Assembly: GCA_037833965.1 (NCBI GenBank)
Contig: AP031354.1
Coordinates: 24,716,001 to 24,780,000, forward strand
Source of the DNA: Marchantia polymorpha subsp. ruderalis
Taxonomy: Eukaryota; Streptophyta; Marchantiopsida; Marchantiales; Marchantiaceae
DNA length: 64,000 bases
Direction of reading: 5' to 3'
Shown here: positions 30,922 through 44,400 of the stretch, piece after piece
How the letters are laid out: every line of letters begins with the position of its first letter
Numbering within the stretch: the stretch's first letter is position 1
Program-made: the position numbers and the translations under genes
The notes under the pieces: generated by a model
The model's database searches: none
The model's input: the letters and a program-made list of their open reading frames with translations, nothing else
Told to the model about the DNA's origin: nothing

Positions 30922-33900
30922 TGTAATAACCCACTAAAGGCTAAAACTGCAATATAGTGGTAGAAAGGTCGAACCCACAGGGACAGAGGAACACACAGGG
31001 TATAAAGTGTCACGTTTTAACAGACTATTGATGAGTTTGAATTCTCAGGCGACTGTCACTCCCAGAAATACTGCAAGTGTCCACTCGGAGCGCACTCGGA
31101 GGTCGCACAGTGCAGCGTAACACACACACACACACACACACACCTGAAACTACAGAAACACAACCCAGAGATCCGTTAGGACCTCTACTTCAAGATTTCA
31201 GGGGGAAAGTCTCTCAAGAGTACACTCGGCGAAGCTGCGGGTAGTGACTTCCAACTCCGGCTTTTACAACACTTCCACTAGCTTGCTGCTAGTGTAGGAA
31301 ACCCGGTTTGGACTGCCTACTTCGGATCGAAGTCACTCATACGCGGTGAACAACACTCTCAACTCACAAAACGCGCAGAGAACACAGGTCCGCACTGAAG
31401 GACTCACTGAGAAACATTCCAGTAACACAACAACAGTCTATTGAAGAGTTTGAATTCTCAGGCACTTGTCATTCCCAGAAATACTACAGGGGTTACCCTC
31501 AAGGCACCTGCTGCAGCGTAACCTGAATTTACAACCAAGGCTTACACGAAGTAGCAAAACTTCACTTTGGCATTCAGGGGAAAAATCCCAAAGGTGTACA
31601 ATCAGAAAGAAACACTCGAAGGTGTAGGGGCGAAACTGTTCAAGTATCTAACTAGTCACTGGCTCTGAGCATCGGCAGTCACCCGCAGGTGCAGTTCCGA
31701 ACTACTCAAGTCTCTAACCAATGTACTAGCTCTGAACATTCGGCCGAAGGCCTTCAGCTACAAAATGCGGAACGCTAAGTTGTAACTCCTCGTGCGTGGT
31801 GACAGAACTCAAGGACACAAACACGCAAAGGAAATGGATTCCTGATCTGCACTTCTGATGGGAAAGAACCCCAGGCAAAACGCCTGGAACTATTTTATAC
31901 CTTCTAAGTCCTACCTAGCACTACACTACACTACGCTATACGCCTGCACGGAACCACGCTACACTACACTCCGCGGAACCTGTACTACGTCTCCCGCGCG
32001 GCCGACTGCCGCGCACTAACTCCCTACCCTGCCAATCTTCCGCTCGACTGCGCAGTCCCAACCTCTGCAACGCCGCGGACACCTCCCCTTCGAGGGCGGA
32101 CATGGTATCCTGTGCCTTCGACAGAAAGGCATTGAGCTTCTTTGCTACCTTCCGCCGACTCCTACTGTCGCCTGACAACAACCCGGCTGCGCGCAATTCA
32201 AACTCACGCAGTGTGAGTTTCTCCTGCGCCTTCACTTCCCAGTGGGCGTAGCCCTTGAGACAGTGGGCGACTCGCCTCGCCGTCTCCACCTTCGTGCGAT
32301 CCGCCTCCTTCCTGCGATCCTCTTCAATTATCACTAATTGCGATTCGGCTTCAGCACGTTGCGCTCTCAATTCGCCACACTCTGACTGTAACCTGCGGAT
32401 TAACTCTTCATCCGCCTGCCGTGCGAGCTGACATTGTTCCAACAACCGCGTCTGTCGCACGAGCTCCTCTTACAAAATCCGATTCTGGGCCTGCTCAGAA
32501 ACGAGTGCTTCCTTGACCTTCACCTGCTCCTTGGTGAGCTCGCCCAGTTTCTCATCCTTCATCTTCTCGGAGTGCTTGTAGAATTTCTGATTAAGCTTGT
32601 ACTGACCCCACAAGCACGCATGCTTCTCCTTCAATTCCTTCAACTCCTGGTCCACTCTAGCTAATAGCTTGCTGGTGTGGACTTTAGTGCGAGTCCGCCT
32701 GCGCACTAACTCGATGTAAGATCCCGGCTGGAGTGGGTCGGCGTATTTATCGACCTTGCGATCCAAGTACCGCAGCAACGGAATCACCTGCTCAGAGAGC
32801 GCCGCCGCCGGCGCTCCAACAATTTCCTCCTCCTCCTCCTCGGTGTCTTCTGCTCCTGACATTTCTTCCGTGGAGCCTCCGTCGTCATCATGCGAGTGGA
32901 GAATTTCAGTCGCCATTGATTGCGTCGGCGACTGCCCCGAGTGGGGCTGTACGTCGTCGACGTGTGCTGCCTGCGAAGGCACGGCTGCAGCCTCGCTGCT
33001 CGTCGCCAAAATGTCTAAGGCGGAAGGCGAATGTACCCGTGCGGCATCCCCGTCTCTCGCTTGTTGATTGTCTACCGCATCCTCTCTGCCGCCGTCGTCC
33101 GCCGCCGAAGGCGATCGAGCGGAGGGTGACTGCGCGGGGTTTGATTGCGCATCGCGCATCGAAATTTCATCCCGCGGATAGTCACTCCGCTCCTCCGTCT
33201 GCTGCTCCCTTGATCGGTCCGTGGGGGCTGTGCCCGGCCCGTGCGCAGGCGCATTTGCCGGCGCCTTGTCCGCCGCAGGCGTAGCGCCGCGGACATCTAT
33301 CGCCGAAGGCGACATGGCCGGGGGCCGCACGCCCGATGTTCCTTGGCCTATAGGCCCTACCGCCGAAGGCGCATCTATCGGCGGACTTCCCGCCGATGGT
33401 GCGGCCTCCGCACGCTCTCTGCTCGTATCTCCTCGGCTCGAAGGCCCTGGCGCCGAAGGCGCAAATTGCGGCGCGTGGTGCGCCGGAGGGTCTGGCCCCG
33501 AGGGCCGGTGTCTCGTAGGCGGTTCTTCCGCCGGCTCCTTCCCCTTCCTACGTTGGAACGGGGGTGATTCTTGCCTGTGCACAGGCGGCACGTGTGGAGG
33601 CGTCCTGTGTACAGGCGACCTGTGCACAGGTGAGCGCCTGTGCACAGGCGGACTGCTCCTTCCCACGCGTAAGCGTAGATCCACGTCCACTTGTGTTCGC
33701 CGGTCCGCGGAGGCTCGTCCGTCCGCGGAGGCTCGTCTGTGCGCAAACGGAACATCTGTCCGCGTCGCACGTGGTAACTCCGGAGGCCCTTGGCCCGTAG
33801 GCGGCCTCTCTCCCGTCGAGGTTGCAGCGTGGCCCGTCGCTCCTGCGGTCGTCCGCGCTTCCTCATGCTCCTCTGGCGACGCACTTCCTTTCTCCGTCGC

Positions 33901-36317
33901 AATCGTCGCCGTGTCCGCACTGTCAGCTGGTAACACCAGTCTGCGTGCCTTCTGCTTCGGCCGGCTGTATGGCTCGCACAGCGGCCGCGGTCGAATGGGA
34001 GCAGAGGGTTCTTGATGCTGCTCCTCTTCAGACTCTTCCCTCCATCGCCGCTTCCGCGGCACTCGTGCTGCAGGAGTGTGTCTCCCTTCGTCCCTCCGTC
34101 TTGATGGGGTAGAAGTCGGTGACTCCTCTGCATCAGTGTCGACCTCGTTCTCCCGCACATACTTCCCGGGATGGTCGATGGACAATGGCGGAAAATGTTC
34201 AAGCTCCGCCGCTGTCAAACAATTCCGCTGTCGATAAAAATTGATGAGGAAAGGAGAAAGATGGTTTAGAGTTCCCCCCTTCTCCTCAAACGCGTGTTGT
34301 CGCATCACCCTGTGCAGGATGCTCGCCCAGTGAATTGGAGTTCCCTCGATGACGCACTCCACAAAAGAGACCTGCCACAATGTGATGTAGCAGGCGCGGT
34401 GCGGCTGCAGTAATTGCATCAGCGCCGCGGACAAAGTCCGGCGAAATCGATCCTTGTAATCACGGGTCCTGTACCCATTCTTGGTAGACCTCCCGGTCTT
34501 GAACAGCTCCACAAATTGCGCCTCTTCTTGCTTGGTCACCTTGATGCTCTCACTGTCGAAAAGGAGATGCCCTGGCATGCCAGCACATCTTCCCAACGCC
34601 TGCGCCCAATCTTGGACTGTCCACCGGTCAACATGCGGACGCAATCCGCGCAAGGGTGGTCCCTGTGGCTCTAGCCACTCGCGCACCATATTCGCACAGA
34701 TGTAATTCCATCCCCATAGCAAGAAATCGAGCTTTCTTGCTATTAAGCGCTCCTCAAAAGCGCGCAGCCCGTTCTGCGGTAGGCGAAGTGGCACCATCCG
34801 CAATCTGCTCGGTCTCGTCATTGCGTTCCTGGGGTTCGCTCGCCCGCTCATTCTACTTCCGCACCGCCCGGGTTTCTTTCTCTCTCGGCAAACTCTAATC
34901 GCCCTTAATTCCAAATCACGCGCACTCACTTCTCCCTCAATCAACAAGAAATCTCCTGTGCGACGACGTCGAGAATGTTCCGCAGCCAGCAGATGGATGC
35001 GCGCAGCGCGCACAAGAGATTGGAATCGCGAATTCAAGAATGGGACGTTCTCCGCCGCCCGGTCGAAGGTCATGGTCGGCTCTTGCTCGTGAAGAACGTC
35101 TCACTTGATGGCCGCGCCGGCTGTACGCTGGAACGGTCTTCGCTCTCACGCGCGGCTTCACGCTCCGCCGTCGTCGATTAAACTCTCACGCTCGAATTGG
35201 CGGATTTGAACTCCGCGAGCGTATTACCCTGCGGACATGGGGGCGTAGCGCCGAAGGCGAGTTTTCCGCCTTGCGCGGTACACTTGTTCGTACCGCCCCT
35301 CGGCCAATCCCCCTCTGCCTTGACGCGTGTGTCCGCATGTCGGACAAAAGTTCAACTCCTGCCTGTGCGCAGACAGGAGCCGCGGCGGATTCTCCGCCGG
35401 CACGGAACTTCATCCTCCTGTGCACAGGCGTTCGCCTGTGCGCAGGGGAATTCCGTGCGCTACGTCGCGCTGGCGCGGAAGGCGTTGACCGTGGTCAGCC
35501 GTCTCCGTCCAGTCTGTCCGTTCCTTGTCTCTTCGTCGGCGCTTCCGCCGCCGCAACTCCGTCCGTCCAAGAGCGCATCCACCCTTCCCGTCCGCTTGGT
35601 CCGTACCGATTTGATTACTCTGGCGGCTCTTCCGACGTACGCGGCGCCGCGCTGGCGCGGAAGGCGCCGTACACTTTCTACCTCACAAGGCGCATTTCTA
35701 GGGCCCAAGGCGGATTTTCCGCTGACGCCGAAGCGCCTGTGCACAGGTGAGCGCCTGTGCACAGGCGGACTTCGCGCCTTCCCTAACCCTACTTCGCCTG
35801 TGCACAGGCGAACGCCTTCGTCCGCGCATAGGACAAAACTTGATTCCCCCTTCCGCGTAGGCGGAATTCGCGCCGGTGGCGAACTCTTTCCGCCGTGGGC
35901 GACCGCCTCCGTTTCTTCCAATAGCGATAACTCCCTAAGTCCTCATCCGTTCCAAGCGTTCTTGGGCTCGTTGGAATCAGTGCGTCGAGCTCTTTCCAAC
36001 GGGATCCTAACTTGGTCAAGGCGCCCGAGGGTTGACCTAATTATGGAGGGTTTCCCTACAGCCGCGGACGCAACCTCCGAAGGCGGGTTTTGCGCCTTGC
36101 GCCGTAGAGATCCTAACTGCAGAGCTCGCAGGGAGGGTGGTGCCTGACCTTACTGCTGCACCCCAAATCCCAGATTCTACAAGATCCCTCGAGAATCCCC
36201 ACGATCTTCCGGATTCACTCTGTTTTGATGTACCGAAGACTATTTACAATGCTGCCAGGGTACAGTTTTCCAAAAATGTTTTAATTTCCTCAAAATTGCC
36301 AAAAGTGGGGTACCACA
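30922..36317 (-). mobile_element. Solo family-1 LTR
   Basis: 5396 bp, reversed relative to the complete element. It runs from TGTAATAACCCAC at 30922 to GGTACCACA at 36317 and is flanked by the perfect duplication TACTT (30917-30921 and 36318-36322). It is collinear along its whole length with the complete element's LTR. There is no internal region, as expected after LTR-LTR recombination. Its U3 ORF is broken, with about one break seen. The TATA box and hairpin are at about 31871-31900 on the minus strand. Confidence 0.9.
31936..35073 (-). pseudogene. Remains of the U3-encoded protein in the solo family-1 LTR
   Basis: Highly similar to the 1,050-residue U3 protein from the N-terminal FLNSRF region through the C-terminal RRSTGSAEC tail. 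The PVHRS repeat in the proline-rich part has fewer units than in the complete element. It is broken, with about one break, so it is a fossil copy. Confidence 0.8.
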
Positions 36318-36374
36318 TACTTACTATTCAAAAATGTTTTAGTTCCGACGAAAAACAAAAAGTGGGTTACCACA

Positions 36375-36656
36375 GCAATTAACACAAGATTCGAATCTGG
36401 CATTTATCTGTTAGTTACACATAAAGATAGAGATAATGTTTTGAGTTTCTACAAAATCTTATAGTAGCTTTGCAAGTATGGTCTATTTGTACACGGATTC
36501 AGAAAGGCTGTGTGTGGGTTAAATCACGTTCAGTCATGAACTTGTGTGAACACACACGCTGCAGAGCTTACCAAAGTGTGACCCAGGCTTTGATTACCAA
36601 AATACAGAGTTAAATTTTCCAATAGGGACATATATTGGTACCAGGTTTTTTACCTT
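36375..36656. other. Host DNA between two LTR insertions, probably NUMT intron remainder
   Basis: The first ~45 bases align without gaps to the second NUMT copy at about 56870-56915 (AACACAAGATTCG against AACAGGAGATTCG), so this appears to be the interrupted group II intron sequence continuing. Similarity weakens further on. The last ~35 bases form the left arm of an imperfect inverted repeat whose other arm lies at 54813-54845, across the next LTR insertion. No gene seen. Confidence 0.5.
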
Positions 36657-39600
36657 TGTAATAATCCACCAAAGGCTAAAACTGCAGTATAGGAGCAAAA
36701 AGGTCGAACCCACAAGGACAGAGGTAACACACAGAGTACAAAGTGTCACGTTTAACAGACTATTGAAGAGTTTGAATTCTCAGGCGACTGTCACTTCCAG
36801 AAATACTGCAAGTGCTCAACTCGGAGGACGCACAGTGCAGCGTAGTTCACTCAACACACACCTGAATCTATAGAAACACAACTCAGAGGTCGGTTAGGAC
36901 CTCTACTTAAGATTTCAGGGGGAAAGTCTCTCACGAGTACATTCAGCAAATCTGCAGGTAGTGACTCCCAACTCGGCTTTTACAACCCTTCCACTAGTTT
37001 CTGCTAGCACAGGGCACCCGGTTTGGACTTCCTACTTCGGATGCGGTATCTTCGTCAAACCGAAGTCACTCACACGCGGTGAACAACACACTCAACTCAC
37101 AAAACGCATAGAGAACACAGGTCCAATTGAGAGACTCAACTGAAAAAAGATCCAATAGCACACCATAACAGTCTATTGACGAGTTTGAATTCTTAGGCAC
37201 TTGTCATTCCCAAAAATACTACAGAGGTTTGCCCCGAGGGCGCCTGCTGCAGCGTAACCTGAATTACAACCAAGGCTTACTCGAAGTAACAAAACTTCAC
37301 TTTGGCATTTAGGGGAAACATCCCGGAGCAGTACAATCAGGAACAATCACCCGAAGGTGTAGGGACGAATTGTTCAAGTATCTAACCAGTCACTAGCTCT
37401 GAGCATTTAGCAATCACCCGCATGTGTAGATCCAAACTGCTCAAGTATCTAGCCAGTACACTGGCTCTGAACATTCGGCCGAAGGCCTTCAGCTACAAAA
37501 TGTGGTATCTTTGTCAAGTTGTAGATCCCCTTGCGCGGTGACAGAACTAAGGACACAAACACGCAAAGATAATGAGTTCATGATCTGCACTTCCGAAACT
37601 GGAAGAATCCCAAGGCAAGACGCCTTGAACTACTTTATACCTTCTAAGTCCTAACTAACACTACACTACCTGCTATGGTGCGAGCCGCAAGTCCTACACC
37701 TGAGGAGTCGGCGGCTGCCTTCCCCTCTAACTTACAACCTAAATCTAACCCTAACCCTATATCTGAATCCTAAGCCTATTGTACAGAGCCGCCAGCGTCT
37801 TTAACCGCTTTACATCCAAGATCTGAGGATAAAAATTTGCAGGCATGAGTGGCGGGCTGAGACCAACGGCCCCATCAAATTTCAGGTCCATCTGACCGTC
37901 CATCGCAAAGATATGAGCCCCGCAAGATCTCCGAACCAGGGCCAAAATTCCTTCTCCAAAATCGGAGGTCCGGGGGACCCACATGCCGCTTGAATGCCGT
38001 TCCCCCGATTATGGGTAACGGCCTGCTCCTCACGTGCGACTTCACGCCATGCTGTTCTGCTTCCCACACTTGACATAATCCCGCCAATTTCCACCATCGG
38101 GAATCTTCTGCCACGTGGCGCCGAAGTCGTCTACCACCAAAGGCCCTTGCCGCGAAGGCGTTTGACCCGAAGTCCGTTGACCGGAAGGCGTGTAATAACC
38201 CACTAAAGGCTAAAACTGCAATATAGTGGTAGAAAGGTCGAATCCACAGGGACAGAGGAACACACAGGGTACAAAGTGTCACGTTTAACAGACTATTGAG
38301 GAGTTTGAATTCTCAAGCTACTGTCACTCCCAGAAATACTGCAAGTGTCCACTCGGAGGTTGCACAGTGCAGCGTAACACACACACACACACACCTGAAA
38401 CTACAAAAACACAACCCAGAGATCCGTTAGGACCTCTACTCAAGATTTCAGGGGGAAAGTCTCTCGCGAGCACACTCAGCGAAGCTGCGGGCAGTGGCTT
38501 CCAACTCCGGCTTTTACAACACTTCCACTAGCTTGCTGCTAGTGTAGGAAACCCGGTTTGAACTGCCTACTTCGGATCGAAGTCACTCCTACGCGGTGAA
38601 CAACACTCTCAACTCACAAAACGCGCAGAGAACACAGGTCCGCACTGAAGGACTCACTGTGAAACATTCCAGTAACACAACAACAGTCTATTGAAGAGTT
38701 TGAATTCTCAGGCACTTGTCATTGCCAGAAATACTACAGGGGTTACCCTGAAGGCACCTGCTGCAGCGTAACCTGAATTTACAACCAAGGCTTACACAAA
38801 GTAGCAAAACTTCACTTTGGCATTAAGGGGAAAAATCCCGAAGGAGTACAATCAGAAAGAAACACTCGAAGGTGTAGGGGCGAAACTGTTCAAGTATCTA
38901 ACTAGTCACTGGCTCTGAGCATCGGCAGTCACCCGCAGGTGCAGATCCGAACTACTCAAGTCTCTAACCAATGTACTAGCTCTGAACATTCGGCCGAAAG
39001 CCTTCAGCTACAAAATGCGGAACGCTAAGTTGTAACTCCTCGTGCGTGGTGACAGAACTCAAGGACACAAACACGCAGAGGAAATGGGTTCCTGATCTGC
39101 ACTTCTGAAATTGGGAAAGAACCCAAGGCAAAACGCCTTGAACTATTTTATACCTTCTAAATCCTAACTAGCACTACACTGCACTACGCTACACGCCTGC
39201 ACGGAACCACGCTACACTACACTCCGCGGAACCTGTGCTACGTCTCCTGCGCGACGGACTGCCGCGCACTAACTCCCTACCCTGCCAGTCTTCCGCTCGA
39301 CTGCGCAGTCCCAACCGCTGCAACGCCGCGGACACCTCCACTTCGAGGGTGGACATGGTATCCCGCGCCTTCGACAGAAAAGCGTCGAGCTTCTTCGCTA
39401 CCTTCCGCCGACTCCTACTGTCGCCTGTCAACAACCCGGCTGCGCGAAGTTCAAACTCACGTAGTGTGAGTTTCTCCTGCGCCGCCACTTCCCAGTGGGC
39501 GTAGCCCTTGAGACAGTGGGCGACACGCCTCGCCGTCTCCTCCTTCGTGCGATCTGCCTCTCGCCTGCGATCCTCTTCAATTACCACTAATTGCGATTCG

Positions 39601-41486
39601 GCCTCAGCATGCTACGCTCTCAATTCGCCACACTCTGACTGTAGCCTGCGGATTAAATCCTCATCCGCCTGCCGTGCGAGCTGACACTCCGCCAACAACC
39701 GCGTCTGTCGCACGAGCTCTTCTGACAGAATCTGATTCTGAGTTTTCTCAGACATCAATTTCTGCGTGGTCTGCAACACATCCCTGGTGAGCTCTTTCAC
39801 TCTATCCTTCCGCATCCTGTCGAGGGCGTGCGCTTTCCTCTCAAGGTTGTACTGCCCCCATAAACAGGCATGGTCCACCCTAGCTAGTAGATTGCTGGGG
39901 TGGACTTTAGTGCGAGTCCGCCTGCGCACTAATTCGATGTAAGATCCCGGGTGGAGTGGATCGGCGTATTTATCGATTTTGCGATCCAAGTACCTCAGCA
40001 ACGGAATCACCTGCTCAGAGAGCGCCGCCGCCGGCGCTCCAACAATTTCCTCCTCCTCCTCCTCGGTATCCCCCGCTCCCGACATTTCTTCGGTGGAGCC
40101 TCCGTCGTCTTCATCTGAGTGGAGAATTTCAGTTGCCATTGATTGCGTCGGCGACTGACCTGAGTGGGGCTACACGTCGTCGACGTGTGCTGCCTGCGAA
40201 GGCACCGCTGCAGCCTCGCTGCTCTTTGCCAAAATGTCTAAGGCGGTGGGCGAATGTGCCCGTGCTACATCCCCGTAGCCCGCTTGTCGGTCTTCAATCG
40301 CGTCCTCTCTGCCGCCAACGTCCGCCGCAGAAGGCGATAGAGCGGAGGGTGTCTGCGCGGGGTTCGATTGCGCATCGCGCACCAAAGTTTCGTCCCGCGG
40401 ACAGTCAATCCGCTCCTCCGTCAGGTGCTGCTCCCTCGCTCGGTCCGCGGGGGCTGTGCCTGGCCTGTGCGCAGGCGCAAATGCCGGCGCCTTGTCCGCC
40501 GCATGCGCAGCGCCGCGGACACCCATCTCCAAAGGCGACAAAGCCGGGGGCCGCTCGCCCGATGTCCCTTGGCCCTGAGGCCCTACCGCCGAAGGCACAT
40601 CTACCGGCGGATTACCCGCCGATGGTGCGGCCTCCGCACGCTCCCTGCTCTCATCTCCTCGGCCCGAAGGCCCTGGCGCCGAAGGCGCAAATCGCGGCGC
40701 GTTGTGCGCCGGAGGGTCTGGCCCCGAAGGCCGGTGTCTCGTAGGCGGATCTTCCGCCGGCTCCTTCCCCTTCCTACGTTGGAACGGGGGTGATTCCTGC
40801 CTGTGCACAGGCGGCACGTGTGGAGGTGACCTGTGCACAAGCGGACTGCTTCTTCCCACGCGTAGGCGTAGGTCCACGTCCGCTTGTGATCGTCTGTTCG
40901 TCGAGGCTTGCCCGTCCGCGGAGGCTCGTTCGTCCGCGGAGGCTCGCCTGTGCGCAGGCGGAACACCTGTCCGCAACGCACGTGGTAACTCCAAAGGCCC
41001 TTGGCCCGTAGGCGGCCTCTCGTCCGTCGAGGGTGCAGCGCGGTCCGTTGCTCCTGCGGACGTCCGCGCTCCCTCGTTCTTCTCCGGCGACGCACTTCCT
41101 TTCTCTGTGGCAATCGTCGCCGTGTCCGCGCTGTTGGCTGGTAACACCAGCCTGCGCGCCTTCTGTACGATTCGTACAACGGCCGGCTGTACGATTCGTA
41201 CAACGGCCGCGGTCCAATGGGAGCAGAGGGTTCTTGATGCTGCTCTTCTTCGGACTCCTCTCTCCATCGCCGCTTCCGCGGCGCTCGTGGTGCAGGAGTA
41301 TTCTTCCCTTCGTCCCTCCTCCTTGACGGAGTAGAAGTCGGTGACTCCTCTGCATCAGTGTCGACTTCATTCTCCCGCACATACCTCCCGGGATGGTCGA
41401 CGGACAACGGCGGAAAACGCGCAAGCTCCGCCGCTGTCAAACAATTCCGCTGTCGATAAAAATTGATGAGGAAAGGAGAGAGATGG

Positions 41487-44400
41487 TGTGAGCCAAACCT
41501 TCCCACCCTTCAGCGTTTGTAGTCCGGGTGGGGGTTCGAACTCCCATAATCTAACTTCTCTGATCGCAAGCCATGTGCTCAAAGTGTATCCAAGACAACA
41601 AGATCATAAACACTTGCTCGTTCACAGACAATTTATCCAGAACGGAAAATGATAACTTGCTGTCTGCTATCTCCACAAGGGCAGCAGACAAACTCTTTGT
41701 TACATAAAGATCTAACTCAACTCTGGGTGACTGTTTCAACACCACAGCCGCTGTGGTCTATCCTAGATCCCAGTCCCACTCCCAATTCCTACTCAGACCT
41801 CAGTGTCGATTTTTCAGCTTCCACCTTCAGACCCCACCATATTCCTCTCTCATATTCAACTTTGCCTTTTCAGTGTCAAATTCAGATTCCGACTGTCAGA
41901 TCTCAGTCTCGGATTTCACTTCACTCTCAGCTCCCATTCTCAGATCTTCCACTCTGATCTCAGATCCCACTCACAGATGTTACACTTCAATCTCAGATCC
42001 CACTCAAATTTCACTCTCTAATACGACTCTCCACCCACGAGAGTTTGCTTCCTCCTACTTCGAACTCTCCACACTCCCCTCCTAATTCTCACCACTTCCG
42101 TCTCCACACACGCACACCACCAGCTCTCCGTTCCCAGGCCGAACTCCCCACTTCGAAGTTCAAGGCCGAGACACACACAGCCCGCCTGAAAATGCAACAC
42201 TCGCAATGATGGGTAGCTGCCTACTCCCCTTGCGCGACTACATGCACCGTCGTCTTGCCTTCCCCACTTGACTTCACGCCGCCGCCGCTGCCACACCTGC
42301 ACGTTCTACATTCCTGACCACCCGATCACCGCCGGAGGGAATCCTCTTCCGCGCACCGCCAAAGGCATCCACCCGCCAAAGACGCACGACCACACCTTTG
42401 CTTATCCATAACAGTCACACCCGACACCCATAACTCACAGATCCTAGCTCCGTTTCACAAGTTCGTGGGCTCGTTGGAACGACCAGGTTGAGCTCTTTCC
42501 AACGAGACCCTAACTGGGTCAAACCGTTATGAATTGAGAAAGTTATGCCTGTTTTACCCTTCGCCGAAGGCCTGTTACCTGTTATCACCGAAGGCGCCGG
42601 CACGATGTTCGCCGGTTCGATGTCTTCCGGTTTGATGTCTTCCGGTTCGATGTTGTCCTACCCTATCCGCCGCTTTCGACGCTCATAACTCAGTGACGCC
42701 TTATCCGTTTGAAGAGTTCTTGGTCTCGTTGAAACGAGCGTCGCGAGCTCTTTCCAACAAGACCCTAATCAAATCAAACCGTTAACAAATCAAAAAGATA
42801 TGCCGAGTTTATTGTTTCGCCGATGGCCCTTGCACGATGTTTTCCGGCTCGGAGTTCGCCGACCCCGAGTTCGCCGAAGGCCTGCTCGCAGTTGTCGCGA
42901 AGTCGTCCGAATCCGGAGATGTTCGCAGCCGGAGACGTCCGGAGCCGAAGACGTTCGCAGCCGGAGACGTTCGCAGCCGGACTTGCCTCAACCCTTCCCA
43001 TCAGTAACTTCCGACACTCACAACTCAGTGATTCTTCATCTGTTTGAAGAGTTCTTGGTCTCGTTGGAAGGAGCGTCGCGAGCTCTTTCCAAGGAGACAC
43101 TAATTGAGTCAAGGAGTCACACATTGAAAACGTTATGAGGGTTTCACTGTTTCGCCGAAGGCCTTTCCCCGAAGGAACTTCACCGAAGGCTCTTCGCCGG
43201 AGACCCTGCCCTGAAAGCCCCGTTCCGGACCTTTGCCTACTAGCTATTACACCAACTCCTAATCTTACCAAAACTTCCAGAAAACTCCGAGCATAATTTT
43301 GCAAGAGCTTAAATCTAAAACTTTAACTCTCACAAGGTTAAAAAGACATGTGAGCACAATTTTGTGCTCACATCATTGGCGACCATCAGGGGAAGATTCC
43401 AGAATCCTAGCTCTGCAGGCTAGACAGCTTCAAATCCGGTACTGCTTGCATCTACTTCCTGCAGTGCGTGTGGGGAAAACTTCTCCATTCAACGTTTCCA
43501 ACTGCACTGAGTTGTTTGGAAATACCTCACGAATCAGATAAGGCCCTAACCATACTGCATCAAGCTTTCCTGGGAACTCAAGCTTCCTACCATCCTGGAG
43601 CATCACCATCATACCTGGCCTCAGCGTCCTTTTCTTATGCTTCTTGTCAAAGGTGATTTTTCTCCTCCGTTGAATGGCCTCAATATGTTGAGCACTCATT
43701 CTCCTCTTCTCATCAAGCTCTTCTAATGTCGTCAGCCTATTCCTTAATGACTGACTGTTTGTAAGCCGTGACTGCACTGCAACTCGGAGTGATTCCACCT
43801 CGAATTCGATGGGGAGAGTGGCCTCCAATCCATACACTAACGAAAACGGCGTTGCCTGGGTTGTCACCTTGAAAGTTGTCCGATAAGCCCACAATGCTGC
43901 TGTCAGCTTGGTGTCCCAATCCCTTTTTGAGTCAACCACCGTTTTGCGAAGAATACTCACCAGAGTCCCATTGACTCGCTCTGTCTGACCATTGGTTTGT
44001 GGATGATATGGAGTAGTTTTTTTGTGATCTATCTCAAACCTATCTGTTAATTCTTGAAACATCTCATTCAAGAAGTGCCTGCCCCTATCGCTAACCAGAA
44101 TCTTGGGACATCCAAACCTTGAAATGATGTTTTCGTACATGAATGTGGCAGCATGAGCAGCCGTATTTGTCTTCACTGCCTTCGCTTCGGCCCACTTTGT
44201 CAAGTATTCTGTTGCAACTATGATGTAAGCCATGCCCCTTGACGAATGAGGATGAATCTCACCGATATAATCAATTCCCCATTTTTCAAAAGGTACAAGT
44301 GGCAATGAAACGTGTAGAGGCATCTCCATTCGAAGGTCATTCCTAGCATACCTCTGACAGGCATCACAGCGCTTCACATATTCATGAGAGTCCCTAAACA

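Larger units (their letters stand above)
3493..36374 (-). mobile_element. Outer family-4 LTR (Ty3/gypsy, solo-like), heavily filled by later insertions
   Basis: The left end begins TGTAATAACCCAC at 3493 and the right end finishes ...GGGTTACCACA at 36374, which are LTR ends read on the minus strand. The five bases outside are GCAAA (3488-3492) and GCAAT (36375-36379), near-identical target duplications. Recognisable family-4 sequence is 3493-4231, about 29990-30921 and 36318-36374; everything else is nested material. The second cox1 NUMT copy, near 56850-56900, continues across the same point without the insertion. This is an old, broken fossil and the oldest layer of this half of the cluster, along with the 36657 copy. 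Confidence 0.7.

Noticed and set aside
37738-37775. Telomere-like CTAACCCTAACCC
   Set aside because: Only two adjoining units, in the middle of an LTR and degenerate. Not a telomere remnant.
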